Positions 35,257-46,690 of a stretch of 64,000 bases of DNA are shown here, in pieces. The DNA lies in assembly GCA_006937955.1 (NCBI GenBank), contig SSNP01000083.1:1444867-1508866 (forward strand), given 5' to 3'. The translations under genes and the position numbers were made by a program. Every line of letters begins with the position of its first letter. The first letter of the stretch is position 1. This stretch comes from Pachypanchax playfairii (taxonomy: Eukaryota; Chordata; Actinopteri; Cyprinodontiformes; Aplocheilidae). The notes beneath the pieces are model-generated. The model had not been told where the DNA came from and did no database searches. It saw nothing but the letters and a program-made list of their open reading frames with translations.

Positions 35257-37444
35257 TTGTCTCATTTTACTACAGACACCTTTCTCTTTTTTTTTGCCCC
35301 ACACGCAGTCTGGTCTCAAACATTGTCTGTTTTATATGGCAAAATGCATTGATGACTAAAACATCTTTTACATATAAAATTCATTGTGACAATGGATGGA
35401 GGTGATACAACTTTTAGTAGCATTAACATGTGATGCATGCAAAAAAACAATTAAAAAAGAAGGTCAATACCAAATGGAATAATGGAAATAGACTAAAATA
35501 GAGATACTGGACCTCATAAAGGCCCGATTTGGTTTCAAAATGACATACTATTCAATCGCCACCTATATTTTTCATTTGCCATAAACTCATGTTTAGTTCA
35601 AAAATACATGTTCATAGCTTTACTTTAACCATCATCTTTGAAGTGTTCATCATATAAACGTATAAATTTCTGATAACATACTGGTATGAATGGATAAATT
35701 AGCAGTTATTACATTATCCTTCTGACTTCTGAAAATTGGTAGGCTAAAATTTTTTTTTTTTTTTTAATTATTGTACAATAAAGTTTTTATGAAGCCATTT
35801 TATGACATCAATCACCTGAGTTGAGACACAAATTCTCAGCGTGTGAACCCATTTGATGTAATCCCTACAAGCATTAGTACTTCATTTAACGTAGTAGTAG
35901 TATCCTGATTATTGATCTGCTGTAGCTTCATTAGCTGGGAGCTGACATGTCAGATTGATGTCTCTTTAAACTAGGGCCTGGTCAGGGATACCTGGGAAAT
36001 CACACTATTGACTCTGGACTGTTTGTGTTGCAATGCCTCTGGAGACTTTGTGTTAGCTTTAATGGGATCCATCAATTCTGCTTCCCTTTTATTAATTATT
36101 GTTTTACCATACCGAAGAGGCTACAACATCTGGAATTTTTCTCATTTGCCCCTGGAATTTTCAGTGTAGGTCGGCTTTTTGTTCATTTATCCATGTCAAA
36201 CTTCTCCTATTTATGTTTCAAAGAACACAATTTAAAAGAGCAAGCAGTAAATTTCCATCTGAGTGATCTAGAAAAACCCATTCCAGTTATTTGACATTGT
36301 AAACCTGCACAGTAAATAATGAGAAACAATTTCTCAAAAATGATTATCAGTCTCTGATATAAAGAATGTCTTTATGAATAACAGACAATTGATTTACATA
36401 TACTTGATTCTGGGATCCATGATGGTGTTGGCCTTTACATTGTCTTTGATTTTTCTTTGGTTTAACTCACATTGACTACAGAAAGTATGAGACATATAAA
36501 AGCAAAACCTTCCAGACCTTCAATTTCACCTTGTCCGGTTGGGGGAAGGGATGTGGGTTGCCTCAGATGATGTTAAAAAGGCATCTTGAAGAAGGGATAG
36601 TGTGATGGAGTGATAGAACAAGAAGAAGAGTGGGCGAATTAAGTGATCTTAGTACATGATGAAAAGAAATGCTAATGTTAAATACATTGATCAGGTACTC
36701 TGCCACAGCCAACCCTTTGCCCCACACAATATCAATACATTGAAAACATCGTTTGTATCAGCAGCTGTTTCTTTAATTAAGATCTGGCTCAAATCTGTGG
36801 TATTGATCTGTGCCATTACCTTGTTGACATTGTCTAGCCAAGCTGACTCATAAGCTTTTTCTCTATTGAAATGACCTGGATTAGAGGTACAAAGTGCACC
36901 GCTGTATTATGTCATATAAGCGGGGCCTGCATCTTTGTTTGAAGTCTGGACAACTTATTCAGAGCGAGTGATACAGACCAGTATCGACATGCTTTTGTGT
37001 CACTTAACAAAATTAAACATGAGGGAAAATAGCCTCTGAGACTTGAAATTACATGGAAGTCATACATTTAAGTCTAACAAATCTGCATTTTGACAGGTAA
37101 GTGCTTCACAGTCCTTTTTTTCACTTTTGTGATGTAAGTAATTTCTTCCAAAGTATTAGCAATAAAGCAAGAAACCAAGATACATATGAATATATACATT
37201 TAACAAAAAATTATGCAATAAGCAGTAAAAGGAACTTCTACACTCAGTCTCAATTAGAGATGAAAATCTGACACAAACAATTGAAAATAATGTAATTTCA
37301 CTTCACTTTGCTGTCTAATTGAATGATGACATACTTTTTAAAGATGTGTTATTTTTTTATAGAAAAAAATAATAAAACAACTAAACCACACAATAGCTAA
37401 CTCAATTTTCCCCACCAAACCATCTCCTTGCATTTCTTTTTCAG
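35257..37444. other. No gene; two weak candidate regulatory patches
   Basis: Positions about 36030-36300 (TTATTAATTATTG, CTGGAATTTTTC) and 36880-37010 (GTATTATGTCATATAAGCGG) are non-repetitive and balanced and could be regulatory. A T run of 16 lies near 35751-35766. Nothing else was recognised. Confidence 0.35.
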
Positions 37445-37560
37445 CCTTCCTTGAAGGCATCTCCAGAGCTGCCTGTTGTCTCCTCCCCAATCCAACCCCG
37501 CACATGGCACGCATGGTACAGGAGACATTCCTGAATCCACAATACCTCTCAATGCCTCAG
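37445..37560 (+). CDS. Candidate internal exon, function unknown
   Basis: A pyrimidine-rich acceptor (CATTTCTTTTTCAG ending at 37444) and a good donor (CCTCAG then GTGAGG at 37561) bracket 116 bases. One frame is open across it, after two leading bases, reading F-L-E-G-I-S-R-A-A-C-C and ending L-S-M-P-Q. The region is locally GC-rich. The opposite strand also has a 132-codon open frame (37397-37795), so open frames alone carry little weight here. It could be a non-coding RNA exon, a decayed retroposon or chance. No protein family recognised. Confidence 0.3.
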
Positions 37561-39849
37561 GTGAGGTTTCTGAAGATCCTACCGCCACAGCGTCTGCCTC
37601 GCAGGCAGTCATCAACCAGCCTGCTTCTTTCTGAATACCATCAGTCAATCCCACTTGTCTCACTGCATGAAGCAGTCCAGCATCCACCCACCTGATAAAA
37701 TACAAAACTGCCCCCCCTCCTTCTTCAAGCCCCTGAAGTGTTAAATTTGTTTCCCCCAATTCAACTCCCCATCTACCCCTGCAGGAGCACCCCACATAAC
37801 ACTCCTGAAAAGCCCAGAAGAAGAGTATTTATTTATTTTTTCATGGGTGAAAGGATCGGTGGAGGCTTTGCATCTCCATGGGCATTTTGAACAACGCCTG
37901 CTTCACTCCGATTGCAACCGCCACAAACAAATCCAATAGCCACCACTAATCTGATCATCTCATCCCCAGCACTTTTCATGCTGGGTTCCTCCCTCAGAAC
38001 CCCTTGTACTAGTTCCAGTCTGGGAGTGTGTGATAAGACACTGGAAATTTAGTCATCATCTTCTGCGCAAAGGAGCTCAGAGGAGGGATTATGATATTCC
38101 TATAACCTTACATTGGATATGGACAGGGGCAGCTCCAAGTGTGGATCCAATCCTGTACACAGCTGTCTGTCCAGAGCTTTTTTTCTAACATCCCTATCCG
38201 CTGTCTTTTCCCTTTTTAAAGGGTGACTTTACAAGATTAGCGCAAGCTACCGTCATCATGTTAGCTGAGATAGCAAGGAAAAAACATAGTGTTTACTGTT
38301 GTTGAATACATTTTGCTGCTCTGATAAGAGGTTCAATAAAAATAAATATTAATTCAATTTTTCTTGTGAATTGGTCCATAGAAGTAAGAAGATGAGAGTG
38401 AAAATTGATATGTTGGATGTTTTCACTCAATGGAGGCTTTATGGTTGGCATAGCAAGATAGAGAGGCACTTGAAAGTAAACACAAAAAGATCTTTGTACT
38501 GACAAATGTGATACTAAATAATCGAAATATTTGTTTTACACACACAGACAAGAAATGAATCATGAGGTAAAACTCATTCTCATTTTTTAAATAATTCTTT
38601 TTGCTTAAGTTGTCAAATATATATTTTTCTAGCGCAAAAATAAATACTGAGATGGTTTTCTGGCATCTGAGCGTGCCAAACAAATCAAAACACCATGTTC
38701 ATATTTTTTGACCATGTGTCTCATTCAGTTTTGGCAGGTGCTTGTGCTTGCTGTGTAAATATTTTGGATATTATTCATCACAGTTTTTTTGGCAAGTAAA
38801 TAATATCAAAGTTCAGAAGTGCACCATTTTGCTCCATTTTCAGTTTATTATATTGTCTTAGTATCCTTTGATTCAACTCACAAGAGCAGTACCAGCTACT
38901 CCCAATTCTACTTAGAAACTCAAATTATTGGCTCATGTACTCTCATTTATTCATCTATTGAAACTCAGTGGAATCACAAAAGATGATTTTTTTTTTACTA
39001 AAATATGGTTTGTTACTTTATTTCATTAAAGAGTATGGGGCAAAATTTTAATTTCAGTTTCAAAAGGTAGGCCCTTAATGAACACCATGTGCCTTTGTAA
39101 TGTGTTCATTTAGAGATGTTATGAACATCTAATATTTTTACCTTTTACAAACCTCTCAGTTTGAAAAAATAGAGATTAATTCAGAATCTAAAAGACAAGT
39201 TGTCATGATGGAACCATTACCCACTTTACCTGAGTTGGTTCAGTGATGCCGCTCCAACTCTCATTTCAGCTGCAAATAATTCTATATTTTCAGCATAAAT
39301 GAACACATAATAAAAATGCACAGCAATATAGAGTTCTAAAATAGTGTAAATACTTTATCATTTTTGAGATCGGAGCTGTCTTAACAGGGGATAAATCCCC
39401 TTTTTACTGGCTGTAATGCGACGAGTGTTTTTTTCTTCGATCGTGTCAGAAATAATTTGTTTCTTCCAGCTGAGGCTGTTCAAGTAGATTTCTACGACAG
39501 ACAAGATACTAACTGATTGTAACCTTTCCATAGAAATGAACTTCAAAAGATGTAGAATATCCCTTTAAGCAGCATTTAACTGAGAGAATAGGCTAAGAGG
39601 TATCTGTTCTTTATAAGTGATGTTTGCATCATTACTTAAAATATTATATTTTCACATTTGTTAAAATGAGTCTATAAGATTTATTTGACAGAGAATGTCA
39701 AACACTCATTTTAGTGTGTTTGACATGTTTTGGCTTAACACTTTTTAAGCAACAATTTTTCTGTCTTTTTCAGTTTCACGCTTCATTCTCTCTCTCTTGC
39801 TCTCTTTAATGCACCTTGCAGTGTTGTAAGTTTACATCTTTTTGAAATT
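37561..39849. other. No gene; possible retroposon debris at left
   Basis: Positions 37560-38220 are GC-richer than neighbours and contain C-rich patches. They may be an old retroposon, but no family landmark was found. From 38230 on it is quiet AT-rich DNA. Confidence 0.35.
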
Positions 39850-40440
39850 CCTGTGATCCAGACTCGTTCAAAGTCACATTAAATTAGAGCAGAGGTTGTC
39901 TCACTGACATCCAGAGTGACAGCGATGTCCCAAGCTACAGGAAGCAGCAGTTACAGTTCCAACACCACCAACCCCCAGCCAATCCAGCCCCCGCACTTCC
40001 CACATCTCCCATCAATATTTAATTAGGTAACCTTAGAAGCAAAGTGTAAGTCAACAGATATACGTGCACGGGTGTCCATGCACTCACACATAGTATGTAA
40101 TCCTCTCTCCTATACACACACTAACCCCCACACCGCCACATCCTCAATGCAGCCATATAGGTTTGCTTAGTTTCTGTCTAGCCAGACAGAAGCCCCCTCT
40201 ACCTCCTGCAGCTCCTCTTCAACCTCCTTCTTGTGGAAGATTTAGCTTCTATTCATTTATCCTCATTCAGGATGACAAAAATCAATCATTTCATTCTCTC
40301 TGGATGGCTACCCATTAAGAATGGGGACAGCAACTGAAATGAAATACACATTTCCCTTAGCTGATCCCCTGCTATGATAGATTTGTGCAGCTACAAATGG
40401 GTAGAGGTAAGATTTCTGAAGTCAAAATGGAAGTGTTTGT
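39850..40440. promoter_or_regulatory. Candidate conserved regulatory region
   Basis: Contains AATATTTAATTAGGTAACC near 40014-40032 and AAAATCAATCATTTCATTC near 40278 in balanced, repeat-free DNA, with a C-rich patch (CACCACCAACCCCCAGCC) between. May be two separate elements. Compositional call only. Confidence 0.3.
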
Positions 40441-40994
40441 ACTATACGTCTTCTAATCACCCTCATTGCACAGACACCAGAGTGTTGATAATGTCCTTAT
40501 CTCAAAGTAAAGGCATGGTGAGTTGTCGACTATGGTAAGCCAACCATGTCGTATAGAAAGCTGCTATGAGTCACTTTTTCAAAGAGCATTTAACACATTG
40601 TCAAGGGCCTACCGGAACATATGTGGCTCATAAAATATGATCCATTTGTATAGAAATTCCGCTTTATTAGACTTTCTAAGAAGAAGGGATTAACCTCCGG
40701 AAGTCTATTCTACAGCTGTTTAGGAGACCAGACAAATGTGAGACACAAAATTGGCAAAAAAAACAATACTGGAAAATTACCCCTGAATTCACCAGCAGAA
40801 TTTCCTTGAAGCCTTTCATTTTGTTTGTTCTGAAATGTTTTTCAGCTATCAGCCATCCAAATCAGTTTAACTGTCTCTTTAAATAATCTGCCACAGCTTG
40901 CTGGTGTAAGTAAATGGTAATTCATAAATAATTCACTATTACATAAATTTATTATCACTTTTATACCTTTTCAATCGCAATCTAAATTGTGGGA

Positions 40995-41120
40995 GGTCTG
41001 GAGCCTATCCCTATACACCACGGTCATTAAAAACAATCATGGTATGCTTACACAGGTTGCCAGTCCAACATAAGACCAAAACAGACCCGTACAAGCCCCC
41101 ATCCAACACACAGTGTTAAT
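40995..41120 (-). repeat. Decayed L2-type 3' end
   Basis: On the plus strand, CTGGAGCCTATCCCTATACA and CAGGTTGCCAGTCCAACATA follow the reverse complement of the fish L2 tail seen at 23196 and 60723. It is heavily diverged, older than those copies. Confidence 0.5.
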
Positions 41121-41658
41121 GCAGAATCATAAGCTCCTTTCAGACAGGCCATGAAAAAAGGGAATGTTCCCGGCTTTGTCCGTTGCGCTTTTCTGTCTGA
41201 AAACACCGTTGCGGTGTCGGCCCGCATAATCTGGTCCAGGACTTATCCTACTGAAGACCTAGTAATAAGAGCGGACTTTACGCGGTACAGTGTTTGTATT
41301 CAGACAGACACGAGATGTCCCAGGAACACAGGAGGTGTGTGGGGCAGTTAGGAAATGGGGAATGCTGAAAACACACACATTGATAACGTATCTCCCGTGA
41401 ACGACAATGTATAAGAACATGTGATTTACACCCCAGCTAAAACACGAACCAAAACACTCAGTCATGTTCCAATGTTCGACCAGAGCGCCAGATCTTCTCA
41501 GATCATTTGCCTTTGATCCTCGTTCAGAGACTTATCCAATCTCACCACCGGCCACTGATCCTGCTCATCATCCCTAAGTAAACTCACTCTGCTTGGCGCG
41601 ATGGTGCAACGCGGTCAGGGCCTGTTCTGGGCATAGGCAGACTAGGCAATTGCCTAGG

Positions 41659-41672
41659 GCGCCCTCTGGTGG
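41659..41672 (-). promoter_or_regulatory. CTCF-like core, left arm
   Basis: On the minus strand CCACCAGAGGGCGC, a near-exact match to the CTCF core. It lies in the left subterminal region of the hAT-like element. Binding is inference. Confidence 0.5.
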
Positions 41673-41856
41673 AAGGGGTGCCAAAATCTCTTTTTTTTTT
41701 GGACAAACTGTTGGACACACCATTCATCTCATGTAAAGAGCAAAATAAGAAATAATTAAACATATATCTATCTATCATCTCTACTGTTCATTTTAGTATG
41801 AATAAAAAACTTTTGCAATGTAATCCAGTTATTGAGTTACGTTGTTTCTGTTCTGG

Positions 41857-41871
41857 GCAGTAGGGGGCGCC
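41857..41871 (+). promoter_or_regulatory. CTCF-like core, right arm
   Basis: GCAGTAGGGGGCGCC, a good match to the CTCF core, in the right subterminal region of the same element. It is oriented opposite to the left one, so the pair is divergent. Confidence 0.45.
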
Positions 41872-42323
41872 AAAATCCTTTTTCACCTAGGGCACCATTC
41901 AGCTCAGGGCCGGTCCTGAGCGCGATGGTGCAGCGCGCCGAGCAGCGTTGAGCTTACTGCAGGAGCCAGGTGGTGTCTCCGCTGGTGACGGTGACCGAGC
42001 AGAGTGGAGACGCTGGAGTGGACAGTGGTGAGATCAGATCAGCCTCTGAACGAGGATCAAAGGCAAATGATGTATCTGGAGTTCTTGTCAGGAACGTAGG
42101 AAGAATGACTGAGCGATGAGCAGGTGAGACCTGAGGCAAGCACCGTGAGTAGTTCCAAGTACACCTGGCTGCAGCTCCCCGCCCCCCTGAATTTCCTTGC
42201 TGTTTCAAAGAAGCCGAAAGGCAATGCTCCGAAAAAAGTGGCGTATCTGAAAATACAACTCTGATTAAAGACCTGATCAAATTGGCCGCAAATATTCCCG
42301 AACGTCTATCTGAAAACGGCTAT

Positions 42324-43272
42324 AGAATGAGAGAGGAAACTGGTACCCAGATAAAAAAAAAAAAATTAATAGATCATAGACTCTCAGTGCAGAAAGAGCT
42401 TAGCCGCTATTTAAACTGGTGATCCTCTTGTTGTGAGACAACATTATTTCATCATACCATTGTGTTGTTGAACATCAAGATAATTTAATAATAAAAGTCC
42501 AGTATTCCTTAAAGGAATACCTACAGTCTGCCTTTCATTCCTGGGCTTTAAAATATGATCTTATTTAAGGGCATAATGGAGGGTTCTATGATCTTTTTTT
42601 TTATCTTGAGATTAACGTTATGCACAATAATGTGAAATTATGCAAGATTTTGTGTGACATGTGCTTGAAGTGCATGTTGTGATTAACTCACTTATGACAA
42701 CACATTTGAGCTTCGAATTGACTGAGTTATGACCATTTTTGTGTTTGGTAAGGTGAGTTAGCTGTGGCAATCGTCTAATTTGGTTCCAGCCAAAAGTTAA
42801 TCAGTTGTAGATGTACTTTCAATGATTAATTTGAAAGTTTCATTAAAATGTTTCTGGTGGTTTATGATATATTTTGTTAATAGTTTTCAATCCAACAGTT
42901 TAGAACAAAATTTCTATCAAAGATGTTATGTAACAGAGTGGTTAGGGGAGACTCTGCCTCTGCTGTCATCATGAAAAATAGCAAACTGTGTGTTATATTT
43001 ATTTGTGTTATAATTTTACTTTTGTGTAACTCTAAACATTTTAAACAATTTCTTGTCCCAATCCTAAAAATGCGATGGCGATGAGCCGAGCCATGCCTCT
43101 GAATGAGCAATCCCGTACAAACTAGGTTGCTTGTTTCTGTTTCTCAGCATGTTACTAATAAAAACTTTACAGAAAGATTTGTTATACCCCACAACTTCTT
43201 ACAGTCTGTGTATTTAATGTAATTGTGACTGACTTATGCTGATAGACATTAAACTGCACATAATGTAATAGA
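42324..43272. other. No gene recognised
   Basis: AT-rich. A run near 42353-42365. A 77-codon minus-strand frame at 42877-43110 shows no recognisable product. Confidence 0.45.
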
Positions 43273-43298
43273 GTGAGGCAGACACTACTCTGCCTCAC
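43273..43298. repeat. Short perfect hairpin
   Basis: GTGAGGCAGA, six-base loop CACTAC, TCTGCCTCAC. A related phrase (AGACTCTGCCTCTG) occurs at 42950-42963, so the two may mark a decayed inverted-repeat element. Confidence 0.7.
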
Positions 43299-43997
43299 CT
43301 GTAGAGCGTGCACATGAACCAGAAGGTGCTTGTTGCTGCCGTCCTTCTAAAGAGAGGCAGTTGAGGCCTGTCACCAAACGTGTTAGCTAAAGTCAGCAGG
43401 TCAGGTGTTCAACAGTGGTTTGAGACTTTTAGAACCAAAAGAGAACCAAAAGAACTTTTACAACCAAGTGACAGCTTTTCATGGAGAGAGAAAAGAGTAT
43501 GGACTTCAGACACAAATAAAGGTAAGACCACAAATTACATAAAAAACTGTTTGGTTTTATAAAAAAATGAAATTAGACTAAGTAAAAAACAAGAAAACCA
43601 CGTTTTGACCTCAGGTGAATTTTTCATCTTTTTCTTGTTATCCTCTTGGATGGGCAACTTGTATTAAAATTGATTATAGCACCAGAGCTTAAAGTTTTAA
43701 ATTGTATCTGACAGGTAATTTGTATGTTATTTTACTATACTTCAAATCAATCAAAATTACATGTGCGCCCTGTGAACGCATTTCCATATAAACCGGGATG
43801 TGCAGATTTCCAGTAATAAAGTCTCAAATATGCATATTTATAGATTATCGCTGCACAGAGGAATTTTTCACCAGATCAAAATCCAACCCATTGAGTCAGA
43901 ACATAAACATTTAATCTTCTGAAGTATTTTATTTCTGAGTGAGTGATTTAATCATTCTATAGTTTAATTTAGGGACACATGTAAAGGAAGCAGTCAT
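43299..43997. other. No gene recognised
   Basis: A 60-codon frame at 43380 contains a short local repetition (AGAACCAAAAGAGAACCAAAAGAAC). No product recognised. Confidence 0.45.
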
Positions 43998-44438
43998 TAC
44001 GTTTCCATGCACATCTAAATCGAGCAATTGGCAGAAACCGAACTAAAGGAATAATCCCCTGTTGAGAGCTCGGTCAGATTTGACATGTCTTTATGTGGTA
44101 TTACTTCCACCAAGTGAAGTAAACGGAGTAAAAATGGACAACAACGCTGCAGCACAGTGCATTTGTTACAAACTGTATTGTTTGATGCTATTATACGTCA
44201 GCATCATTGATTACAGTTTCCATGTTGCATGTTCCTGAAGGGGTGGGGCTTAGCTCCAGATAGCTTGGCTTCTCAAAATGTCCATTTACATGAAGAGAAA
44301 TTCGAATTTCCAATCGCATTAGCTGGGTAGCTTAGTTGAACTTTTTAAAGTCAAACTAAGGTGTATACATGCATTTTAAAAGTCCAATTTCAGCAAGACT
44401 AAGGCAATAATTCAAATTGTTCTTGCTGCATGTAAACC
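43998..44438. mobile_element. Probable MITE with TTTACATGCA-type ends
   Basis: Left end ACGTTTCCATGCACATC and right end, as reverse complement, GGTTTACATGCAGCAAG are imperfect inverted repeats about 440 bp apart. Internal copies of the same theme (GTCCATTTACATG, GTATACATGCATTTTAA) fit a known style of fish repeat. No coding capacity, no clear target duplication. Confidence 0.5.
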
Positions 44439-45429
44439 AAGTATTGCTAAAACCACCTGCTACACAGCGTTTTATCATTTTATCAACAAAAACACAAGCT
44501 CAAAAATACTTTTCATTGTCCATTCAAAATGTAAACAAAGAGCTACTTTTCTGCCTTTTGTCACTTCCAGTTTCAAAATTGAGACTCACCTGAAGAACAT
44601 AAAAACATTCATACTTGCCTTGTCAAACAGCACAAGTTTTACTTATAATTGGTCAAACTAAAGTTATAATGCTTCTAAATGTTTTATTGAGACTTGATTA
44701 ATTCATTAAATTCAATACAGTGTTTAAGAAGATGTTTTGCTAACATTACAGAAAAATTAAAATGTGCTCCATATAGGCAAAAACATTATTGTCCACATGT
44801 TTATCGGCAGCTGCTGAAAGGCAGAAAGAAAGAAAAAGACAGATACATTTCATACTACTTTTATTGCAGCAACCTGACCTGCATCATTTATGAGTTTAAA
44901 ATGTGTCTTTTTTGGTAACTTATTGTAAATGATTCACACATGTCAACATCAAACCAAGGTGGTGATACTTCAATTTGAATAAAAAAGTAGGCCTATTCAT
45001 TTTTATAAGCTTTGAAAAACCAACAGTCGACACTGTTTATGTATTGGAAGATAAATAGGTTTGAGATCTCTGCAAATAAATGTATAATCATTGTCAGAAA
45101 CAGATTTCCAGGTTACAACACTGTCATATTATTTTTCTGTCTTTATGTATTCATAGATTTCTGATCTTCTGTACTATTGATGTATAAATTTGTAAAAAGC
45201 CAGGATTAGTTCAAAAACGCTATTGTTAAACTGGGTGTCTCACTGTGACACGTTTTTGTTTGGGAAATATTATTTTACCATACTAATGTTTGAAGTGTAT
45301 TTTTAAAGAGGCAAGAACATCCACATAATATGTTCTATTATTTCCCATTTATCAAAATATTCATCCATCACAATGTAAAGGCTGCTAAATTCCATTCTGT
45401 AGAGTTTAATGCAAACTGTATGAGAAAAT
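44439..45429. other. No gene recognised
   Basis: AT-rich. Overlapping 74- and 82-codon frames on opposite strands show no recognisable product. Confidence 0.45.
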
Positions 45430-45780
45430 TGAATGACAAAAGTTGGCTCGGGCACACACCTGCTTCGAATGATTAAGCTGGAGAGTCTTCTTTTTTCCTC
45501 TTTCAACAAATGACTGCAGCAGTTGACAAAAGGTGTTGATTCACAGGGCAAATCAGGCCTTGAACAGGCAAGATAATGTGCCTGTGATCAATTAACACAC
45601 AGACACAAGGAGCGCTGGTTTCCCTTTGAAATTTTTTTAGGGCCAGCCAACGGGCCTCTTTGTACCTTTCTGTTGAACAGCACTAATCATTTCCATGGCT
45701 TGCTTTCTCTAAAGGCAGCCCTCTACTCAGTATATAGATTTTGCCTGGGGAAGGTCCCCAGGCAATGAACTGATTAGTTA
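45430..45780. promoter_or_regulatory. Candidate conserved regulatory block
   Basis: Repeat-free, balanced DNA with CGAATGATTAAGC near 45465, TGATCAATTAAC near 45584 and CACTAATCATTTCC near 45682. Compositional call only. Confidence 0.35.
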
Positions 45781-46690
45781 AATATACTCATTGAAGTCCT
45801 ACACTTAGAATAAGACAGTGACTTGACATGTAAAAATGTAATAATTTTTTTTTTTTAATACAGTTTTTAGAGGCTTCTTGATTCTAATTTGGGGTCGCAT
45901 GGTTGTGAGCTCATATCTCATACCTTGACTGTGCAGGCCTTTCTTTGTAAAATGCTCCTTTCACAAAATGTTTGCCATTGGCCAAACATTATGAGAATAT
46001 GACATTAACCCAATTTTCAGCCATCCAAGCCCTCTACTTTTTGCTGAATACCCATCTATCCCTGATGTTGCATCTTTACTGCCTTCCTCAATATCAGGCC
46101 AAAATCTGCACTGGGGTGCCTCAATCCAAAAGTCAAATCAGCTTTAGGAGACAGTCCTTGTGCTTCCTGGACTTTCTTGGGTGCCACAAAGCATTTTTCA
46201 GAACAGTGGGTTTTTGGAGATTAATTTTATTTCCATAGCGAAGAGAGATTTGCAATATATCGCAATTCATCTCATCACTTTTTATAAAATTCTGAAGTAT
46301 ACACAGACTTCCATAATAATAAAAAAGAGGCATCAAACTTTGTGACAATCAATATGACATTCCCAAGTTGTTTGTCTGCTTCTGCTTATGTGTTCAACAA
46401 TGGAAACACCAAGAAAAAGGCAGCCTGGCACAAGTCCTAAAAACAATGAACAACAGGTATTTTTCTGAAAATTTTATTTTGTTTTTTTTGGAAAATGTAG
46501 TTTGCAAAAAAGGGTTTTAAAACCATAAACATATTGAAATTTAGGAACTTTCAACAGAGCAGGCGCTGCTTCCTAGTTTTGGGTGGGGGAAACAATATCT
46601 GATTTGCATGTCAACTTTCAGCCAATCAGCAGCACATTCAAGAGAAACTGCATGGCCACTTAACCCTTTTTTCAGCCAATACTGTTACTT
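45781..46690. other. No gene recognised
   Basis: AT-rich with short T runs. Opposite-strand 88- and 71-codon frames at 45972-46348 overlap and are not convincing. Confidence 0.45.

Larger units (their letters stand above)
41616..41918. mobile_element. hAT-like MITE inside the composite element
   Basis: Starts CAGGGCCTGTTCTGGGC and ends, as reverse complement, CAGGACCGGCCCTGAGC. CAG termini suit hAT elements. Both subterminal regions carry GCGCC plus CCAAAATC, in mirror order. Flanked by an 18-base imperfect direct repeat (41596-41613 and 41920-41937, one mismatch) rather than the 8 bp expected of hAT. No coding capacity. Confidence 0.7.
41131..42323. mobile_element. Composite inverted-repeat DNA transposon
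   Basis: Outer ends resemble inverted copies: left AGCTCCTTTCAGACAGGCC with GGGAATGTTCCCG, right (reverse complement) AGCCGTTTTCAGATAGACG with TTCGGGAATAT. A second inverted pair lies further in: 41501-41548 against 42025-42072, with 28 consecutive identical bases and about 43 of 48 overall. There is no transposase. The centre is interrupted by the hAT-like element at 41616-41918. Target duplication is unclear. Superfamily not assigned. Confidence 0.7.

Noticed and set aside
37397..37795. 132-codon minus-strand frame
   Set aside because: It lies opposite the better exon-like signals on the plus strand, starts in no special context and has no recognisable motif; GC richness reduces stop codons here.
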